This document shows, piece by piece, positions 5,025 through 8,197 of a stretch of 8,197 nt of DNA. This stretch comes from Terriglobia bacterium (lineage in GTDB: Bacteria > Acidobacteriota > Terriglobia > UBA7540). How positions within the stretch are numbered: the first letter of the stretch is position 1; every line of letters begins with the position of its first letter. The notes under the pieces were generated by a model. That model saw nothing but the letters and a program-made list of their open reading frames with translations. It searched no databases and was not told the DNA's origin. The stretch covers positions 1-8,197 of the forward strand of contig JASHYZ010000029.1 in assembly GCA_030042795.1 (NCBI GenBank), in the 5' to 3' direction. A program made the translations under genes and the position numbers.

Positions 5025-6599
5025 TTGGCGCAAAATGGCATCACGCTCGGTGGTTTTGGCAACGGCGCAGTCGCTCGCCCGAATTACGAGCGTTTGGGAA
5101 AATTGGCGGCCGTCGTTGGCTTTGCCTTGCTGGGCGCGCTCACCATGTTCGGGATCGCCGAACTGGCTCATTACATCGCCCTGCACCATCATCGCCACAA
5201 GGCCGAATATCTGCTGGCCATCCTGGCGGCGTCCGGGCCGATCGCGGTCTACGCCGCTTTTGCGCTGTCCGAAGCTGTGGTATCCCTGCGGGCCTTGCTC
5301 AAGGAAGTGAAGTGGTGGCATGTTCTTTGGGCCATTCTGTTCGTTAGCTTTCAAACCTTCCGCAAGCGCACGTCGGCGGAGATCTCGTCGAATCCTGTCG
5401 ATTCAGCCGCCTCACTTCGAATCATTCTTGTCTTCATTGTCGGCGCCTATTTGCTGCTGGCTCTCTTCTTGCGCCGCGTCAAGTGGCTTAAGTCGATCGT
5501 CACCGGCATCCCGGGCGTCCTGCTGTGGTTCACCCTAACCTGCATGCTTTCCACGGTGTGGTCCGTGTACTGGGAGTGGACTCTCTATAAGGCCTGCGAA
5601 TACTCGGTAGACCTTGCCATGCTGGCCGTTGTGATCTACGTCGTAAGCTCAAACGAGGAGCTGAAATCCTGGTTCGAGTGGACGTGGCTCCTGTACGGCC
5701 TCCTGTTGTGCATGCTCTGGTTTTGGGTTGTCGTCGACCCCGCTGATGCCTTGTCAAACAAGCTTGAATACGGTGAATCCGGAATTGGACTCATCGGCGT
5801 CCAGTTACAAGGTGTTTTTCCCGATGTGGCGTCAAACGACATCGGTCAATATGGCGCAGTCATCGCAATTGTTGGCTTGGTCCGGCTGTTGCCCATGACC
5901 CGTCAACGAAAGAACTCGATTTGGTATAGCCTTGTGTTCGCTTTCGGGGTAGCCACCATGTTTCTGGCCCAGTGCCGCTCGGCCATCATGGGTTTCTGTC
6001 TTGGCGTGTTCCTGATCTATCTCCTCTCCCGCCGTGTCATGCAAGGCGCAGCAATCTTTCTGTCAGGCCTTTTCGCTTTTCTGGTCAGCGGCTTAGGCTC
6101 GCTCACCGTCGAATATATGAAGCGTGGGGAGAGTACTGCCCAGCTCACGTCGCTCAGTTCTCGCCTCAGTTGGTGGGCCGTGGCCTGGGAAAAATATACT
6201 GACCACCCTCTGACGGGACTGGGCGCTTGGGCAGCGGGCCGCTTCGGAGTCCTGGCCAAACTCGGTCACAAGGTAACGGCCACCATGCACAGCGACTGGG
6301 TGGAGATTATCGTGGGCACCGGAATCTGGGGCATCATCCCAATCATCATCGTCATGGTCTGGACCTGGTGGATTCTGCTTCGGTTCATCCGGAATCCGGA
6401 GCTGCATGGGCTTGACGCCGACCTGGTTCTGGAGGCTATTGGCGTGCTAAGCGTGCTGACCATCCGTATGTTTTTCATGACCGAGATTTCCTGGCATTCG
6501 CCGCTCAGCTTCTATGTTCCCATTGGCTACGCCGAATACATTCGCCGGCGGGCCAGATACGAGGGCGCCACGAATCCGAAGCTTCTGTTCAAGTGGTAG
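5025..6599 (+). CDS. O-antigen ligase / Wzy-like polysaccharide polymerase, integral membrane
   Basis: A multi-spanning inner-membrane protein of 524 residues, of the O-antigen ligase/polymerase superfamily (Wzy_C type). It is expected to link lipid-carried repeat units on the periplasmic side. Start TTG 5025 is set by AGGGAG at 5011-5016, eight bases upstream. About twelve hydrophobic segments can be seen, beginning near residue 25 and ending near 490. The family signature lies in the second half: MFLAQCRSAIMGFCLGVFLI, then the large loop with SSRLSWWAVAWEKYTDHPLTG and GLGAWAAGRFG, then HSDWVEIIVGTGIWGIIPII. The Arg in QCRS and Arg in SSRLS correspond to conserved basic positions of the family, and HSDW to the conserved His near the end of the loop. 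In this context polymerase is more likely than O-antigen ligase, but sequence alone does not separate them. It follows sulfotransferase 2 by 72 bases and precedes the glycosyltransferase by 87 bases. Confidence 0.87.
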   Translation: MAQNGITLGGFGNGAVARPNYERLGKLAAVVGFALLGALTMFGIAELAHYIALHHHRHKAEYLLAILAASGPIAVYAAFALSEAVVSLRALLKEVKWWHVLWAILFVSFQTFRKRTSAEISSNPVDSAASLRIILVFIVGAYLLLALFLRRVKWLKSIVTGIPGVLLWFTLTCMLSTVWSVYWEWTLYKACEYSVDLAMLAVVIYVVSSNEELKSWFEWTWLLYGLLLCMLWFWVVVDPADALSNKLEYGESGIGLIGVQLQGVFPDVASNDIGQYGAVIAIVGLVRLLPMTRQRKNSIWYSLVFAFGVATMFLAQCRSAIMGFCLGVFLIYLLSRRVMQGAAIFLSGLFAFLVSGLGSLTVEYMKRGESTAQLTSLSSRLSWWAVAWEKYTDHPLTGLGAWAAGRFGVLAKLGHKVTATMHSDWVEIIVGTGIWGIIPIIIVMVWTWWILLRFIRNPELHGLDADLVLEAIGVLSVLTIRMFFMTEISWHSPLSFYVPIGYAEYIRRRARYEGATNPKLLFKW

Positions 6600-6686
6600 G
6601 CCGGAATTCGCCACTGAGCCGCTGCCGGGGCGGGTCTCCATCGTCCCTCAGGTTGATCCGGGACCGTGTAATCCACAAAGGGCATT

Positions 6687-7904
6687 GTGAAGGTCTTGGT
6701 TGTTCACAATTATTACCAGCAACCCGGGGGTGAGGACGCCACTTGCGAACAAGAGTGTCAGCTCCTGGAAAGGGCGGGCCATCAGGTTGTTTTTTACCGG
6801 CGAACCAACAAAGAGATTGAGGGCCTTGCGGGCTGGCGCCGCGTGCGGCTTTCTGCCGACACGATTTGGAACGAGCGTAGCCGCCGGGAGTTCCTGGCGC
6901 TCCTAGGGCGTGAGCGCCCCAATGTGGTTCACGTCCACAACACGTTTGTGGTAATTTCGCCGTCGATCTTTTCGGCTTGCCGGGAAGCAGACGTTCCGGT
7001 CGTTCAGACCGTGCAGAACTATCGTCTTTTCTGTCCTGCCGCCACTTTCTTTCGCGACGGCAGAATCTGCGAAGAGTGTCTCGAACACGGTCTATGGCGC
7101 GGCGTCCGTCACGCCTGCTATCACGACTCGCGGAGCGCGACCGCGGTGGTTGCCCTCATGATTGCGATCAACCGGCGCCGCGGAACCTGGCCAGGCAAAG
7201 TTGATCGGATTATTGCCGTCACGAATTTCTCCCGGCAGAAGATGATTGAAGCGGGGTTGCCAGAAGACCAGGTGGTGGTGAAGCCTAACTTTGTCTATCC
7301 CGATCCAGGGGAGGGCTCGGGGCCCCGCGACTATGCTTTGTTTGTAGGTCGCTTGGCGCCTGAGAAACGGGTCAACGTCCTGTTGACCGCTTGGAGTAAG
7401 CTCCGGGAGCCCATTCCGCTCCTGATTGCGGGCGGTGGGCCGGAACGGGAAGCGCTGGAGGCGCAAGCCCGCCGGGATGGGCTCTCGCAAGTGCGGTTTC
7501 TGGGCCAGGTTCCACGGGTGGAAACCGTCGCAGCCATACAGGCAGCGCGCTTCCTGGTCTTCCCGAGTGAGTGGTATGAGGGCTTCCCGGTCACGATTTG
7601 TGAGGCCTTTGCCTGCGGCACGCCGGTGATCTGCTCGCGTCTAGGAGCCATGCAAGAGGTTGTAGACGACGGAAGGACAGGGCTTCACTTCACGCCCGGC
7701 GACGCCACGGAACTAGCTGAGAAGGTGACCTGGGCGTGGAACCACCCGGTGGAGGCCCGGGCCATGGGGCGGGCGGCGCGCCTGGAGTTCGAGGCGAAGT
7801 ATACTGCGGAAAGCAACTATCCTCTGCTCATGGAGATATATGAGGGCGCGAGAGCCCGCCGGAATCGTAGCGCGGCCTCCCTTACGGTTGCATTAGCGGG
7901 TTAA
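6687..7904 (+). CDS. Glycosyltransferase family 4 (GT-B fold)
   Basis: A cytosolic or membrane-attached retaining glycosyltransferase of 405 residues, expected to add a sugar from a nucleotide donor to the growing lipid-linked oligosaccharide. The N-terminal domain begins MKVLVVHNYYQQPGGEDATC, with the Gly-rich acceptor-side loop, followed by VVHVHNTF and VVQTVQNYRLFCPAATFFRDG. A Cys-rich stretch (ICEECLEHGLW, then HACYHDSRS) is seen in a subgroup of GT4 enzymes. The C-terminal donor domain contains FVGRLAPEKRVNVLL, LLIAGGGPERE, VRFLGQVP and the Glu-x7-Glu motif EGFPVTICE (E298 and E306), then GTPVICSRLGAMQEVVDDG. GTG 6687 has AAAGGG four bases upstream, and the protein starts exactly at the expected first beta strand. 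Donor and linkage cannot be read from sequence; xylose from the upstream decarboxylase product is one possibility only. The gene ends at TAA 7902-7904, after which the non-coding stretch begins. Confidence 0.93.
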   Translation: MKVLVVHNYYQQPGGEDATCEQECQLLERAGHQVVFYRRTNKEIEGLAGWRRVRLSADTIWNERSRREFLALLGRERPNVVHVHNTFVVISPSIFSACREADVPVVQTVQNYRLFCPAATFFRDGRICEECLEHGLWRGVRHACYHDSRSATAVVALMIAINRRRGTWPGKVDRIIAVTNFSRQKMIEAGLPEDQVVVKPNFVYPDPGEGSGPRDYALFVGRLAPEKRVNVLLTAWSKLREPIPLLIAGGGPEREALEAQARRDGLSQVRFLGQVPRVETVAAIQAARFLVFPSEWYEGFPVTICEAFACGTPVICSRLGAMQEVVDDGRTGLHFTPGDATELAEKVTWAWNHPVEARAMGRAARLEFEAKYTAESNYPLLMEIYEGARARRNRSAASLTVALAG

Positions 7905-7923
7905 GTAGCTAGAAAGGCGAGGG

Positions 7924-7965
7924 GTTAGGTGTTAGGTTTTAGGTGTTAGGCACCAAGTGTTAGGG
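7924..7965 (+). repeat. Heptamer tandem repeat, GTTAGGT type
   Basis: Units of seven bases start at 7924, 7931, 7938, 7945 and 7959 (GTTAGGT, GTTAGGT, TTTAGGT, GTTAGGC, GTTAGGG). The unit at 7952 is degenerate but keeps the phase. It lies 20 bases after the glycosyltransferase stop and just before the palindromic element. Short TTAGG-rich arrays of this kind are, to my recollection, frequent in intergenic DNA of Acidobacteriota. No function is implied. Confidence 0.75.
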
Positions 7966-7967
7966 GC

Positions 7968-8111
7968 AGCAGGTTGTTGAAAAACATTTCGGAACCGTGT
8001 CATTCCGAGCAAAGCGAGGAATCTCGCTCTGAAACTAAAGGAAATACGAGATTCCTCGTCGCCGGCGGCTCCTCGGAATGACAGTCGAGACGGATTTTTC
8101 AACAACCTGCT
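7968..8111. repeat. 144-bp interrupted palindromic element (MITE-like)
   Basis: Three nested perfect inverted repeats share one centre: AGCAGGTTGTTGAAAAA (7968-7984) with its complement at 8095-8111; TGTCATTCCGAG (7998-8009) with 8072-8083; and CGAGGAATCTCG (8015-8026) with 8047-8058. Unpaired segments lie between the arms and in a 20-base central loop. The GTCATTCCGAG...GAGGAATCTCG module is a familiar dispersed repeat of several bacterial groups, including Acidobacteriota as I recall. It carries no gene; a reverse-strand frame through it is an artefact. Transcribed, it would form a long stem after the glycosyltransferase gene and might act as a transcription boundary. Confidence 0.8.
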
Positions 8112-8169
8112 AAGATTTGACAATTGAGTGGTTCTCTGTGAAGCAGAACATTGTAATGAATTAAATGTT
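8112..8169 (+). promoter_or_regulatory. AT-rich possible promoter region for a gene beyond the window
   Basis: This stretch is clearly more AT-rich than the coding DNA and directly precedes a 20-bp palindrome. It contains a consensus-like -35 hexamer, TTGACA (8117-8122), and a TGTAAT (8152-8157) that resembles a -10 box. The spacing between them is 29 bases, too long for one sigma-70 promoter, and no good -10 lies 16-18 bases after TTGACA. Promoter function is suspected from context only. Confidence 0.25.
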
Positions 8170-8189
8170 ACATGACACTAGTGTCATGT
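8170..8189. promoter_or_regulatory. Perfect 20-bp palindrome, candidate operator
   Basis: ACATGACACTAGTGTCATGT is identical to its reverse complement over all 20 bases. Its size (two helical turns), the AT-rich sequence before it and its place at an apparent gene boundary fit a binding site for a dimeric repressor such as a PadR- or TetR-type regulator. The regulator and the controlled gene lie outside the window. It is too short and loop-free to be a typical terminator, and no U-run follows within the window. Confidence 0.5.
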
Positions 8190-8197
8190 CTCAGAAG

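Noticed and set aside
7932..8123. 63-codon reverse-strand frame in the 3' non-coding stretch
   Set aside because: It is a translation of the palindromic element and heptamer array (GDEESRI...FLALLGMT type), a known kind of spurious protein produced by this repeat family.

Overview
The window is a run of six co-directional (+ strand) genes for making a surface or exported polysaccharide, plus one probable small gene. The genes encode, in order: the C-terminal part of a UDP-glucuronate decarboxylase (UDP-xylose synthase), a membrane polyprenyl-phosphate glycosyl-1-phosphate transferase (chain initiator), a PAPS-dependent sulfotransferase, a 53-residue candidate small protein, a second paralogous sulfotransferase, an O-antigen ligase/Wzy-type polymerase, and a GT4 glycosyltransferase. 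No RNA genes, CRISPR arrays or transposase genes were seen.

Organism: base composition is moderately GC-rich, and starts are a mix of ATG, GTG and TTG with Shine-Dalgarno-like sites. Intergenic DNA carries short TTAGG-type heptamer repeats and a long interrupted palindrome built on GTCATTCCGAG...GAGGAATCTCG. From memory, both are common in Acidobacteriota (Terriglobia) genomes, so I favour that phylum. This is an inference from repeat style and gene content, not from a marker gene.

Layout: 1-861 is the nucleotide-sugar gene, cut by the window edge. 862-1106 is a spacer with a perfect 16-bp palindrome just after the stop. 1107-2592 is the initiating transferase. 2568-2803 is a spacer with a C9 run. 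2804-3658 is sulfotransferase 1. 3695-3856 is the small ORF, followed 2 nt later by a 102-bp hairpin element (3859-3960). 4110-4952 is sulfotransferase 2, 5025-6599 the polymerase and 6687-7904 the glycosyltransferase. 7905-8197 is non-coding and holds heptamer repeats, a 144-bp palindromic element and a 20-bp perfect palindrome that looks like an operator for a gene beyond the window. (The initiating transferase itself ends at 2567; the spacer begins at 2568.)

How they fit: UDP-xylose supply, lipid-linked initiation, chain extension by the GT4 enzyme and block polymerisation are the core of a Wzx/Wzy-type pathway. Flippase, export and chain-length genes are not in view and may lie outside. 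Two sulfotransferases with intact PAPS-binding signatures inside this set suggest a sulfated polysaccharide or oligosaccharide, which is the main biological hypothesis from this window.
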